Shown here: one piece after another, positions 52,932 through 62,397 of the stretch
Layout: every line of letters begins with the position of its first letter
Numbering within the stretch: the first letter of the stretch is position 1
Source: Ilumatobacteraceae bacterium
GTDB taxonomy: Bacteria > Actinomycetota > Acidimicrobiia > Acidimicrobiales > Ilumatobacteraceae
Direction: 5' to 3'
Length of the DNA stretch: 64,000 bases
NCBI GenBank assembly: GCA_033344875.1
Contig: JAWPMO010000001.1
Coordinates: forward strand, 124,001-188,000
Notes under the pieces: generated by a model
The model's database searches: none
What the model was told of the DNA's origin: nothing
Seen by the model: the letters and a program-made list of their open reading frames with translations, nothing else
Position numbers and translations under genes: made by a program

Positions 52932-55900
52932 GTGAAGGACTCGAACGGTGTGGTCGAGCAGACTCGATCGGCGTGGTACCGGATACGGGTGCTCGGTCCC
53001 GTGGTCGTCGAGCGCGACGGGGAGCCGGTCGACATCGGCGGTCCGAAGCCGACGCTCCTGCTCGCGCTCCTGACGGCGGTCTCCCACCAGGTCGTCTCGG
53101 TCGACACCCTGATCGATGGCTTGTGGGGCGATGATCCTCCGGCGACGGCCCGCAAGGCGCTCCAGGTGCATGTGTCGAACGTCCGGCGGGCGCTCGGCGC
53201 CGAGTTCCCGCTCCGCACGGCCGGCGGTGGATACGTCGTCGATCGCGACCGGCTCGATGTCGACGCGATCCGATTCGAATCGGAGCTCGCTGCCGCCGTG
53301 GCGGCGCTGCCATCGGATCCACGGAGTGCACGGGACCAGGCGGTTGCCGCGTTGGCGCGGTGGCGGGGCGCTGCCTACGCCGGACTCGACGCTCCGGAAG
53401 CGCTCCGGGGCGAAGTCGCCCGATTGACCGAGCTGCGGCACCAGGCCAACACCGTGCGACTCGAGTCGCGGTTGCTCCTCGGTCAGCACACCGACGTGGT
53501 CGCCGAGCTGGATGCCCTCACGACCGAGCACCCGTATCGTGAAGACCTCCGTCGGCTCCACATGATCGCGCTGTACCGATCCGGGCGGCAGACCGATGCG
53601 CTCCGTTCGTACGATCGGACTCGCGACCGGTTGCGTGACGACCTCGGGCTCGACCCGTCCGCCGAACTCCGGGCGCTGCAGCGGCAGGTGCTCGACCAGG
53701 CGCCCGAGCTCGATCTGGCTCCGAGCGGGCCGGCGACCTCAGGTCGAGCCCCCACGGCCGCAGGTCGGCTCGAGATCGACGAACCTGAGGCGCGCGACAT
53801 CTCCGGTCACGCCGTGCGCGGCTACGAGTTGCGTGACCCGTTGGGCGAGGCGGCGCATGCGGTCGTGTACCGGGCATACCAGGCGTCGGTCGGGCGCGAG
53901 GTGGCGATCAAGGTCATCCGGCCCGAGTACGCCAACCAACCCGGGTTCGTGAAGCGTTTCGAGGCGGAGGCGCAGTACGTCGCCCGCCTCGAGCATCCGC
54001 ACATCGTGCCGCTGTACGACTACTGGCGGGACCCGGATGGTGCCTACCTGGTGATGCAGTGGCTGCGGGCGGGCAGCCTCGCGAGTGCCCTCGAGGAATC
54101 GCCGTGGGATCCGCCGGCCGCGCTCCGCCTGCTCGACCAGGTGGGGTCGGCGCTGTCGTACGCCCACCGGCACGGTGTGCTGCACCGTGACGTCAAACCG
54201 GCGAACGTGCTCCTCGACGGCGAGGGCAATGCCTACCTCGGCGACTTCGGCATCGCGGCCGGCCGCGAGAACGTGCGGGCGGACTGCGATGACTCGTCGC
54301 GCACCTACGTCGCACCGGAGGAACTCGCCGGCGTGAGCGTGGGAGCGCCCGCCGACCTGTACGCCTTCGCGCTGCTCGCGAACGAGCTGCTGACGGGCAC
54401 TCGACCGACCTGGGGGAGCCCTCCCGTCAGCGTGACCGTCACCCGGCCCGACCTGCCGGTCGCCATCGACGCCATCCTGGCGAAGGCCACCGACGCCGAC
54501 CCCCAGCGGCGATACCAGCGTGTCGAGGACCTGCTGCGAGCGCTGCGTCAGGCGTTCGGGTCCGACGTCGTCACCCGTGAAGTGGTTCCCGACGCCGAGG
54601 TCAGGAACCCGTACAAGGGGCTCCGAGCATTCACCGAGACCGATGCATCCGACTACTTCGGTCGGACCGAACTGGTGGAGCGGGTCGTCGATCAGATCTC
54701 GAGGTCGGGGCTCACCGTGGTCGTCGGACCGTCCGGCTCGGGGAAGTCGAGCCTCGTCAAGGCCGGAGTGCTCCCGGTCGTTCGTCGCGACGGACTCCGC
54801 GGTCGGAACCTGGACCACGGCGACGTCTTCGTCGCCGAGATGTTCCCGGGTACGTACCCGTTCGAAGAACTCGAGTCGGCTCTGCTCCGCGTCGCGGTCG
54901 ACCGACCGGCGAGTCTGATCGACGACCTGACCGCCGACGATCGTGGTCTGCTGCGCGTCTCGAAGCAGATCCTTCCCGACGACACCACGACGCTGCTGCT
55001 CGTCATCGATCAGTTCGAGGAGTTGTTCTCGATGACCCCCACCGAGGAAGTCCGTCGCAGGTTCCTCGACAACCTCGTCACGGTGGCCGGCGACGAGCGG
55101 TCGCGCGTGCGGATCGTCGCGACGATCCGGGCGGACTTCTTCGACCGCCCGCTGGCGTACCCCGCCTTCGGTGCGCTGATGTCGGCGGCGCTCGTGCCCG
55201 TGCCGACGCCGACCGATCGAGAACTCGCCGCAACGATCGCCGGCCCCGCTCGCAACGCCGGTCTGGACGTCGAGACCGGCCTGATCCCGCTGATCACCCG
55301 CGACGTCGCCGACGAGCCGGGGGCGCTCCCGTTGATGCAGCACGCGCTGTCTGAGCTGGTGGGCGAGCGCGAGGGGCGAACGCTCACCATCGAAGCGTAC
55401 GAGCGGACCGGCGGCGTGATCGGTTCGCTCGCTCGTCGGGCCGAGGACATCTTCGTCGGGCTGCCGGCGGGAGCCCGGTCGGTCGCAGAGGAGTTGTTCG
55501 TCCACCTCGTCGTCGTCGACGAGGAGAGCGACGACACACGCCGCCGGGTTCGACGGACCGAACTGGACTCGATCGGACTCAACCCGACGGCTCTCGACAC
55601 GGTCTTGGGCGACTTCGGGTCGTTCCGATTGCTGACGTTCGATCACGACCCGGTGACTCGCGGGCAGACGGTCGAGGTGGCCCACGAAGCCCTGATCCGC
55701 GAGTGGCCGCGACTGCGGGGTTGGATCGACGCGCGGCGCGAGGGCCTGATCCTCCAGCGACGGCTCCAGACGGCGACGAACGACTGGTTGGCGAGCCGAC
55801 GGGAACCCAGCTTCCTGTTCGCAGGTGGACGGCTGGACCAGTACGAACTCTGGGCGGGCGCGACGAATGTCCGCTTGACCGCCGACGAGAGCGCGTTCCT

Positions 55901-58286
55901 CGACGAGGGCCGACGGGTCAGCGACGACCGTGACCGACGCGCAGCGCGACGGCGCCGGTCGGTGCTGGCGGGCGTCGCCGGTCTGGCCGTGGTAGCGCTC
56001 GTCGTGGCCGCGGTCGCCCTCGTTCAACGGCGGCGGGCAGACCAGTCGGCAGCGGCGGCCGCGGCGTCGGCGATCGAGGCAGAGGGAGCGGCGAGGGAAG
56101 CCGATGCCCTTCGTGTCGTCGCCGACGAGGTCGCCGCCGAGGCAGAGGCCGAGCGTGAGCGTGCCGAACAGTTGCGTTCCGAAGCGGAGCGACGAGCGAT
56201 GATCGAAGCGGCCCGGGCGGTCGGGTTCGAGGCCTCGCGGTTGTCGGCGACGGACCCCGACGGTGCGCTCGAGGCAGCGATCGAGTCGGCGGACCGGTCA
56301 GCCGCCATCGGCGTGACGCTCCCGGAAACGATGAGCGGTTTGTGGGACGCCACGCAGAGCTACCGGCGTCTCGGCGAGTTCCAGGGCAACGGGTTCTTCA
56401 CGATCACCGGCCAAGTCGCCGGGGTGTCGCCCGACGGCCGCCGCGCTGTCGTGACCGTTCCGCTGACACGGTCGGAGGACTCGGAGTCCGTCACCCGGAT
56501 CCACGACGTGTCCGACGGCCAGGTCGTCCGCGAGTTCGGACCGCCCGACGGGATCCAGTCGACGTGGGACCAGCGCGACGACGAGATCATCATCGCCACC
56601 GCCGGTGGCGAGCTCCAGTGGTGGGACCCGACCGGCCGGCGGCTGCTCCGGAGTGAGCAACCCGAGCGCGGAAGCATCTGGTACGTCGAGGCCACGGACG
56701 ACCACCTGACCTACTCCCGGGTCCGCAACCGGTCGAACGGGGTGTCGACCGTCGTCATCCGGAACCGTGCGACGGGCGATGACGTGGTGCGCATCGATGA
56801 CGCCTACTGGGCTCGCCTCTCGCCGGGCGGCCGGTTGGCGGTGATCTTCCTGATCGGACGACAGGTCGCCGTCGTCGACCTGGAGGATGGCTCGGAACTC
56901 ATGCGGATCGATCACGGGCTCGACCCGTACATGGCAGGGTCGAGTGTCGAATGGATCGGCGACGACGATCGTCTGCTCCTGCCGCGTCCCGACGGGACGA
57001 TCGCCCACGTCGACGTACGCGAGGGCTCGATCGTCGACCCCTACCCGAACACATTGGTCGGCTTGGTGCCTGTCGGAATTCGTTCGAGCCCCGACGGTCG
57101 GCTGTTCGCCGAAGCCGACAGCGATACCAGCGTGCGCGTCTACGAGACCGATTCGCACCGTGAGGTGCTCCGCCTGGATGGTCACGACGCCCCCGTCGGC
57201 GCCGTCCAGTGGGTCGGTGCGGATCGTCTCATCTCGAAGGACGACTCCGGGCGCGCCATCGTGTGGGACCTCGCGCCCCCGTCTGCTTCGACCACTCCGT
57301 TCGTCAGCGCCGGCGAGTTCCCGGTGCACCACGACACGTTCGAGGATCGATACGTGATGGTCTCCAGCCGGAGAGCACGCGGGCAGGTGTGGGACACGCT
57401 CACGGGCGAGCTCGTGGTCGAGTTCGAGATCGGTGACGATCTCCAGGACCTCAACACCGTGACACACACCGAACTCGGCCTGATCGCGGCTCCGGCGGCT
57501 TCGGGCATCCGTGTCTTCGACGTCGGTCGCCGCGAATGGGTGCTCGATCTGCGGTCCGAGGCACTCGATCATCCGCTGGCGTTCTCACCGGACGGCCGAC
57601 TCCTGCTCGCCGGTTCCGCGTACTCGGCGCTCAATGCAGGGGCCACGCAACGTTCGGTCACGGCGATGATCGACGTCGCCACGGGCGAGGAGCTCTGGAG
57701 GTTCGACGACGCGCTGACGGTCGCGGGGGAGTTCCTGCCGGACGGGGGGACGGTCGTGCTCTCCGGTCCACGCGATGTCAACATCATCGACTTCGCGACC
57801 AGGTTCGTCGACGTGGATACCGGCGTCGTGGTCGGGGACCAGCGGCTGTTCTGGTGGATCAACGACATCGCCGTCGCCCCGGACGGTACGAGCGTCGCCG
57901 TGGCCCAGAGCGGAGACGACGGGGAGATCGTGGTGTACGACGTCGCCCGCGCAGTCGTGGCTCCGCTGGCCGACGCGGTGGAGAACGAGACGGTCGTGTC
58001 CACGCGTGGCAGCATCAAAACCCTGGAGTACTCGCCGGACGGATCCATCTTGTTCGTCGGGTCCAACGACGGTGTCCTGCGAGCGCTCGACGCGTCGAAT
58101 CTCGAACCGGTGTGGTCGATCGACAACGGTTTCGTGTTCACCGAACTCCGTTTCGTCGACGGGCTGATGCGCTTCGCGGTACCGGCGGGTCTTCCCGTCG
58201 GGATCGGGCACGGGCCCTACGGCATCATCGGCGTCCCCTACGACCAAGCCGAGTTCGCCGACTGGGCCCGCTCCCTCATCCCCTGA
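52932..58286 (+). CDS. Multi-domain signalling protein: BTAD regulator, Ser/Thr kinase, STAND NTPase, membrane helix, WD40-type propeller
   Basis: The 1784-aa product has five parts in one chain. Residues 15-260: an OmpR-type winged helix plus bacterial transcriptional activation domain as in AfsR/SARP (VLGPVVVERDGEPVDIGGPK; YREDLRRLHMIALYRSGRQTDALRSY). Residues 297-545: a complete Ser/Thr kinase (VAIKVI Lys about 326, HRDVKPANVLL about 417, DFGIAA, APEE). From about 558: an nSTAND1-type NTPase (NPYKGLRAFTETDASDYFGR; Walker A GPSGSGKSSL near 599; LLLVIDQFEELFS). About 1010-1030: one membrane helix (VLAGVAGLAVVALVVAAVALV) and a coiled coil. From about 1130: WD40-like repeats (LEYSPDGSILFVGSNDGVLRALD). 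GTG start; GGGGGAC precedes it. Confidence 0.9.
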   Translation: MKDSNGVVEQTRSAWYRIRVLGPVVVERDGEPVDIGGPKPTLLLALLTAVSHQVVSVDTLIDGLWGDDPPATARKALQVHVSNVRRALGAEFPLRTAGGGYVVDRDRLDVDAIRFESELAAAVAALPSDPRSARDQAVAALARWRGAAYAGLDAPEALRGEVARLTELRHQANTVRLESRLLLGQHTDVVAELDALTTEHPYREDLRRLHMIALYRSGRQTDALRSYDRTRDRLRDDLGLDPSAELRALQRQVLDQAPELDLAPSGPATSGRAPTAAGRLEIDEPEARDISGHAVRGYELRDPLGEAAHAVVYRAYQASVGREVAIKVIRPEYANQPGFVKRFEAEAQYVARLEHPHIVPLYDYWRDPDGAYLVMQWLRAGSLASALEESPWDPPAALRLLDQVGSALSYAHRHGVLHRDVKPANVLLDGEGNAYLGDFGIAAGRENVRADCDDSSRTYVAPEELAGVSVGAPADLYAFALLANELLTGTRPTWGSPPVSVTVTRPDLPVAIDAILAKATDADPQRRYQRVEDLLRALRQAFGSDVVTREVVPDAEVRNPYKGLRAFTETDASDYFGRTELVERVVDQISRSGLTVVVGPSGSGKSSLVKAGVLPVVRRDGLRGRNLDHGDVFVAEMFPGTYPFEELESALLRVAVDRPASLIDDLTADDRGLLRVSKQILPDDTTTLLLVIDQFEELFSMTPTEEVRRRFLDNLVTVAGDERSRVRIVATIRADFFDRPLAYPAFGALMSAALVPVPTPTDRELAATIAGPARNAGLDVETGLIPLITRDVADEPGALPLMQHALSELVGEREGRTLTIEAYERTGGVIGSLARRAEDIFVGLPAGARSVAEELFVHLVVVDEESDDTRRRVRRTELDSIGLNPTALDTVLGDFGSFRLLTFDHDPVTRGQTVEVAHEALIREWPRLRGWIDARREGLILQRRLQTATNDWLASRREPSFLFAGGRLDQYELWAGATNVRLTADESAFLDEGRRVSDDRDRRAARRRRSVLAGVAGLAVVALVVAAVALVQRRRADQSAAAAAASAIEAEGAAREADALRVVADEVAAEAEAERERAEQLRSEAERRAMIEAARAVGFEASRLSATDPDGALEAAIESADRSAAIGVTLPETMSGLWDATQSYRRLGEFQGNGFFTITGQVAGVSPDGRRAVVTVPLTRSEDSESVTRIHDVSDGQVVREFGPPDGIQSTWDQRDDEIIIATAGGELQWWDPTGRRLLRSEQPERGSIWYVEATDDHLTYSRVRNRSNGVSTVVIRNRATGDDVVRIDDAYWARLSPGGRLAVIFLIGRQVAVVDLEDGSELMRIDHGLDPYMAGSSVEWIGDDDRLLLPRPDGTIAHVDVREGSIVDPYPNTLVGLVPVGIRSSPDGRLFAEADSDTSVRVYETDSHREVLRLDGHDAPVGAVQWVGADRLISKDDSGRAIVWDLAPPSASTTPFVSAGEFPVHHDTFEDRYVMVSSRRARGQVWDTLTGELVVEFEIGDDLQDLNTVTHTELGLIAAPAASGIRVFDVGRREWVLDLRSEALDHPLAFSPDGRLLLAGSAYSALNAGATQRSVTAMIDVATGEELWRFDDALTVAGEFLPDGGTVVLSGPRDVNIIDFATRFVDVDTGVVVGDQRLFWWINDIAVAPDGTSVAVAQSGDDGEIVVYDVARAVVAPLADAVENETVVSTRGSIKTLEYSPDGSILFVGSNDGVLRALDASNLEPVWSIDNGFVFTELRFVDGLMRFAVPAGLPVGIGHGPYGIIGVPYDQAEFADWARSLIP

Positions 58287-58316
58287 TCGCGAGTTGTGCC
58301 AGGCACAACTCGCGAT
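58286..58316. repeat. Perfect 31-bp palindrome (GTGCC-A-GGCAC family)
   Basis: ATCGCGAGTTGTGCC (58286-58300) and its exact complement (58302-58316) surround a single A. It starts at the last base of the receptor gene's stop codon. The motif recurs at 61020-61044 and in the arms of the 50184-50329 element, so it is a dispersed REP-like repeat. It may also act as a terminator here. Confidence 0.75.
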
Positions 58317-58538
58317 GCGCCGGCCCGCCGCCCATCCCCACATTGGGGGCGGGTGACGGTACACTCTGACTTCGGAATGCGGAAGGTCCGCGTTCTGCAC
58401 AACGAGCGGCGACGAGTTGGTTGCCGGTTGCCCATCCCGTGTCCTGAACTTGCAGGTCAGCGGGGTCGCCAACTGGGAACCGACCCGGCCGCTCCAAGAG
58501 TGGCGACGGCAGTGTGCCTCGCCTGAAAGGAGCCATTC

Positions 58539-61013
58539 GTGGCTGACCCCATTCGCGTATCCGGACCCATCTCGGGCACCGAGCGCACCCTCACCTTCGA
58601 GACCGGCAAGTTCGCGCCGCAGAGCCAAGGTGCGGTCGTGGCATCGATCGAGGGCACCAAGGTGCTCACGACGTCCAACGCCGCCAAGAACCTGCGTCCG
58701 GGCATGGACTTCTTCCCGCTGACGGTCGACGTCGAGGAGCGGGCCTACGCGGCCGGCAAGATCCCCGGTTCGTTCTTCCGTCGTGAAGGCCGCCCGACCG
58801 AGGATGCGATCCTCACCTGTCGCCTCACCGATCGTCCGCTGCGCCCCTCGTTCGCCGAGGGTTTCCGCAACGAGACCCAGATCGTCACCACCGTGCTCGG
58901 TGCCGACCAGCACAACCCGCACGACGTCCTGTCGATCAACGCCGCATCCGCTGCGCTCATGATCTCGGGCATCCCGTTCGACGGTCCGCTCGGCGCGGTG
59001 CGCATGGCGTACAGCCAGGACGGCGAGTGGATCGGGCACCCGACCTTCGAGGAGATCGAAGAGGGCACGTTCGAACTCGTCGTGGCCGGCCGCGAGCTCG
59101 ACAACGGCGACGTCGCCGTGATGATGGTCGAAGCCGGTGGCACCGAGAAGAGCTTCTACTACTACGAAGACGGCGCCAAGAAGGTCGACGAGGCCGTCCT
59201 GGCCGATGGCCTCGAGGCCTGCAAGGTGTGGATCAAGGAATCGATCGCCCTCCAGCGCCAGCTCGTCGCCAGCGTCATCGCCACCCACGGCCCGATCGTG
59301 CCGCTCGAGTTCGAGCCGGTCATCGACTACAGCCCCGAGGTGTACGCCGCCGTCGAGGGCGCGGTGTCGAGCGACATCGCCGACGCGATCAAGATCGCCG
59401 ACAAGCACGAGCGCAACGCCGCCACCGACGCGGCCACCTCCAAGGCGCTCGACGCCCTGTGCGGCGAGGGTGCCGAGTTCGCCGGCCAGGAGAAGGCCGT
59501 CAAGGAAGCGGTTCGTTCGCTCACCAAGAACTCGGTCCGTCAGCGTGTGATCGACGAGGGCATCCGCCTCGACGGTCGCGCCGCCGGCGACCTGCGTCCG
59601 GTCAGCGCCGAAGTCGGCGTGTTGCCGACCGCTCACGGTTCGGGCCTGTTCCAGCGTGGCGAGACCCAGGTGATGAACGTCCTCACCATGGCGATGCCCC
59701 GCATGAACCAGATGATCGACTCGCTGTCGCCGAGCGACACGAAGCGGTACCTGCACCACTACAACATGCCGCCGTGGTCCAACGGCGAGACCGGCCGTGT
59801 CGGTTCGCCCAAGCGTCGCGAGATCGGCCACGGTGCGCTCGCCGCCCGTGCGGTCCTGCCGGTCGTGCCGAGCCAGGAAGACTTCGCGTACACGTTGCGC
59901 CTCGTCTCCGAGGTCATGGCCTCCAACGGCTCGACCTCGATGGCCTCGGTCTGCTCCTCGAGCCTGTCGCTCATGGACGCCGGTGTGCCGATCCGCGAAG
60001 CCGTCGCCGGCATCGCGATGGGCCTCATCAAGGACGGCGACAACTACATCACGCTGACCGACATCCTCGGGGCCGAAGATGCCTTCGGTGACATGGACTT
60101 CAAGGTCGCCGGTACCGCCGACGCGATCACCGCCCTCCAGCTCGACACGAAGATCGACGGCATCCCCGCCGACGTCCTGAAGGACGCCCTGGCGCAGGCC
60201 AAGGTCGCCCGTCTCGAGATCCTCGAGGTCATGAACGCAGCCATCCCGGCCGCCCGTGACGAGGTCGCCGAGACCGCACCGAAGATCAAGACCCTCACCA
60301 TCCCGATGGACAAGATCGGCGAGGTCATCGGCCCGAAGGGCAAGGTCATCAACACGATCCAGCAGGAGACCGGCGCCGACATCAGCGTCGACGACGACGG
60401 TGCCCAGGGCTTCGTCACCATCGGCGCCGTCGAGGCGTGGCGCATGGAAGAGGCGATGAACGCCGTGCTGGCGATCGTCGACCCGCCGAAGGCCGAGATC
60501 GGCAAGACCTACATGGGCCGTGTCGTGAACATCACCAAGTTCGGTGCGTTCATCAACATCCTCCCGGGTCGTGACGGCCTCGTGCACATCTCCAAGCTCG
60601 GTGGCGGCAAGCGGATCAACTCCGTCGAAGACGTCCTCGAGCTCGGTCAGGAGATCGAGGTCAAGGTCGAGGAGATCGACGACCGCGGCAAGGTCAGCCT
60701 GGTCCCGGCCGGCGACATGCCCGAGGCTCCCGCCAACTCCGGCGGGTCCGACGGCGGCGACAGCGCCCCGGCTCGCTCACGTTCGAACGACCGGCCGGAG
60801 CGCAGCTCCGACAACGGTTCGTCCGACAAGGGTTCCGACAAGGGCTCGTCCGATGACGTCGAGACCGTCTCGTTCGAGGAGGCGCTCGACGCCGAACTCG
60901 CCGACGAACTCGGCGACCTCGGCCCCGCCGGTGAGAAGCGCAACGACGGTGGCGGTCGCGGTCGCGGCGGCGACCGAGGTGGCGACCGTGGTGGTCGTCG
61001 CCGCCACCGCTGA
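58539..61013 (+). CDS. pnp: Polyribonucleotide nucleotidyltransferase (PNPase)
   Basis: PNPase degrades RNA phosphorolytically from the 3' end and acts in mRNA turnover. The 824-aa protein has two RNase PH-like domains (RREGRPTEDAILTCRLTDRPLRP; GSGLFQRGETQVMNVLT with catalytic region SNGSTSMASVCSSSLSLMDAGV), a KH domain (IPMDKIGEVIGPKGKVINTIQQETGADISV) and an S1 domain (GKTYMGRVVNITKFGAFINILPGRDGLVHISKL). The C-terminal 110 residues are an acidic then Gly/Arg-rich tail (GRGRGGDRGGDRGGRRRHR). The GTG start follows GAAAGGAGCC. Its leader from 58317 is about 220 nt without a gene and may carry autoregulation. Confidence 0.97.
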   Translation: MADPIRVSGPISGTERTLTFETGKFAPQSQGAVVASIEGTKVLTTSNAAKNLRPGMDFFPLTVDVEERAYAAGKIPGSFFRREGRPTEDAILTCRLTDRPLRPSFAEGFRNETQIVTTVLGADQHNPHDVLSINAASAALMISGIPFDGPLGAVRMAYSQDGEWIGHPTFEEIEEGTFELVVAGRELDNGDVAVMMVEAGGTEKSFYYYEDGAKKVDEAVLADGLEACKVWIKESIALQRQLVASVIATHGPIVPLEFEPVIDYSPEVYAAVEGAVSSDIADAIKIADKHERNAATDAATSKALDALCGEGAEFAGQEKAVKEAVRSLTKNSVRQRVIDEGIRLDGRAAGDLRPVSAEVGVLPTAHGSGLFQRGETQVMNVLTMAMPRMNQMIDSLSPSDTKRYLHHYNMPPWSNGETGRVGSPKRREIGHGALAARAVLPVVPSQEDFAYTLRLVSEVMASNGSTSMASVCSSSLSLMDAGVPIREAVAGIAMGLIKDGDNYITLTDILGAEDAFGDMDFKVAGTADAITALQLDTKIDGIPADVLKDALAQAKVARLEILEVMNAAIPAARDEVAETAPKIKTLTIPMDKIGEVIGPKGKVINTIQQETGADISVDDDGAQGFVTIGAVEAWRMEEAMNAVLAIVDPPKAEIGKTYMGRVVNITKFGAFINILPGRDGLVHISKLGGGKRINSVEDVLELGQEIEVKVEEIDDRGKVSLVPAGDMPEAPANSGGSDGGDSAPARSRSNDRPERSSDNGSSDKGSDKGSSDDVETVSFEEALDAELADELGDLGPAGEKRNDGGGRGRGGDRGGDRGGRRRHR

Positions 61014-61019
61014 CCGATC

Positions 61020-61044
61020 GCGAGCGGTGCCAGGCACCACTCGC
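61020..61044. repeat. Palindrome of the GTGCC-A-GGCAC family downstream of pnp
   Basis: GCGAGCGGTGCC (61020-61031) and GGCACCACTCGC (61033-61044) pair with one mismatch around a single A. It is a diverged copy of the palindrome at 58286-58316 and lies 7 nt after the pnp stop, so pnp is flanked by two members of the family. Confidence 0.7.
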
Positions 61045-61056
61045 ATCTGACCGTCC

Positions 61057-61090
61057 GACACCCCCACCCGCTCCGCCGGGTGGGGGTGTC
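61057..61090 (+). terminator. Strong terminator of pnp
   Basis: GACACCCCCACCCG (61057-61070) pairs perfectly over 14 bp with 61077-61090 around a 6-nt loop, followed by GCCGTTTTC. It is the best intrinsic terminator in this part of the window. Confidence 0.85.
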
Positions 61091-61119
61091 GCCGTTTTCG
61101 GCGATTGACTGGTCGTCTC

Positions 61120-62355
61120 ATGTCCGAGCGCGTCGTCCAGTTGCCGTCCGGGTTGACCATCGCCGTCGAACCCATGATCTCGACCCGTACGGCGTCGATC
61201 GGCGTGTGGGTCGGGGCCGGCGCCCGCGACGAGACCCGTGAGCGGTCGGGCATCAGCCACTTCCTCGAACACCTGCTGTTCAAGGGCACCGAATCCCGTT
61301 CGGCGATCGACATCTCGCAGACGATCGATCGCCTCGGCGGTGACATCAACGCCTTCACGTCCAAGGAGTACACGGCGTACTACTGCCGGATCCCGGCCCG
61401 TCACGCCGCGACCGGCGTCGAGTTGCTCGGCGACGTGCTCACGGCGCCCGCCCTGCGCGACGACGACATCGACAGCGAACGGCAGGTGATCCTCGAGGAG
61501 CTGGCGATGGACGACGACAGCCCCGAGGACGTGGTCCACCGCGAGTTCGGCACCGCCGTGTTCGGCGACCACCCGCTCGGGTGGGACACCGCCGGCGACC
61601 GTACGTCGGTGCGGGGGCTCACCGCCGAGGCCGTCAGGAGCTACTACGCCGAGCACTACGTCACGGAGAACACGGTCGTGGCGGTCGCCGGGGCCGTCGA
61701 CCCCGACGAGGTGATCGACCAGGTCACCAAGGCCTTCGACCGCCTGCCGTCCGGGAGTGCGCCGCGTGACCGCCGCGAGCCGTCGCCTGCGGCGATGCAG
61801 CCGGGAGCGACCGTGGCGTTCCACGACGACACCGAGCAGGTCCACCTGGTGGTCGGGGGACGCTCGATCCGTCGCCTCGACCCCGATCGGGAGGCGCTCG
61901 ACATCGCCAACCACATCCTCGGCGGTGGGCTCTCGAGTCGGCTGTTCGACGAGATCCGCGAACGCCGCGGGCTCGCGTACTCGGTCTTCTCCTCGGCGGC
62001 CGCGTACGCCGACATCGGTGCCTGGTCGGTCTACGCCGGCACGATGCCCGAGCACGCCGCCGACGTCCGTTCGTTGATCGGTGTCGAGGTGGCCCGGCTG
62101 GTCGAACACGGCATCACCGCCGACGAACTCGACATCGCCCAGGGCTACCTGGCGGGGTCGTACGAAATGGGCCTCGAAGACTCCGGCGCCCGGATGTCAT
62201 GGCTCGCCGGTCAACTCACGATCCTCGGTGAGCTCCGGAGCGTCGAAGAACAGCTCGACCGGTGGTCGGCGGTGTCGCTCGACGACGTCCACCGCGTGGT
62301 CGAACGCGTCTACGGCGCCGACGAGCCCGTCACGGTGAGCGTCGGCCCGACCTGA
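61120..62355 (+). CDS. M16-family zinc peptidase (processing-peptidase-like)
   Basis: The 411-aa protein is an M16B-type metalloprotease. The inverted zinc motif HxxEH is in SGISHFLEHLLFKGTESR (about residues 47-51) with the distal Glu in the RQVILEELAMDDDSPED helix. The second half has the inactive-lobe motifs HILGGGLSSRLFDEIRERRGLAYSVFS. Actinobacteria commonly have this gene after pnp. The start is ATG 61120, without a clear Shine-Dalgarno. It probably forms a homodimer. Confidence 0.92.
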   Translation: MSERVVQLPSGLTIAVEPMISTRTASIGVWVGAGARDETRERSGISHFLEHLLFKGTESRSAIDISQTIDRLGGDINAFTSKEYTAYYCRIPARHAATGVELLGDVLTAPALRDDDIDSERQVILEELAMDDDSPEDVVHREFGTAVFGDHPLGWDTAGDRTSVRGLTAEAVRSYYAEHYVTENTVVAVAGAVDPDEVIDQVTKAFDRLPSGSAPRDRREPSPAAMQPGATVAFHDDTEQVHLVVGGRSIRRLDPDREALDIANHILGGGLSSRLFDEIRERRGLAYSVFSSAAAYADIGAWSVYAGTMPEHAADVRSLIGVEVARLVEHGITADELDIAQGYLAGSYEMGLEDSGARMSWLAGQLTILGELRSVEEQLDRWSAVSLDDVHRVVERVYGADEPVTVSVGPT

Positions 62356-62397
62356 TCGAAGCCGCCTCGGCGCCGTCGCTTGGCTACGGTCGTGGAT

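Noticed and set aside
58317-58538. Sigma-70-type promoter at TACACT (58360) for pnp
   Set aside because: No acceptable -35 hexamer lies 16-18 bp upstream, so it was not listed as a feature.
57585-60587. Stop-free 1000-codon minus-strand frame opposite the receptor end and pnp
   Set aside because: Antisense shadow rich in Asp/Arg/Val/His runs without structure; pnp on the plus strand is certain.
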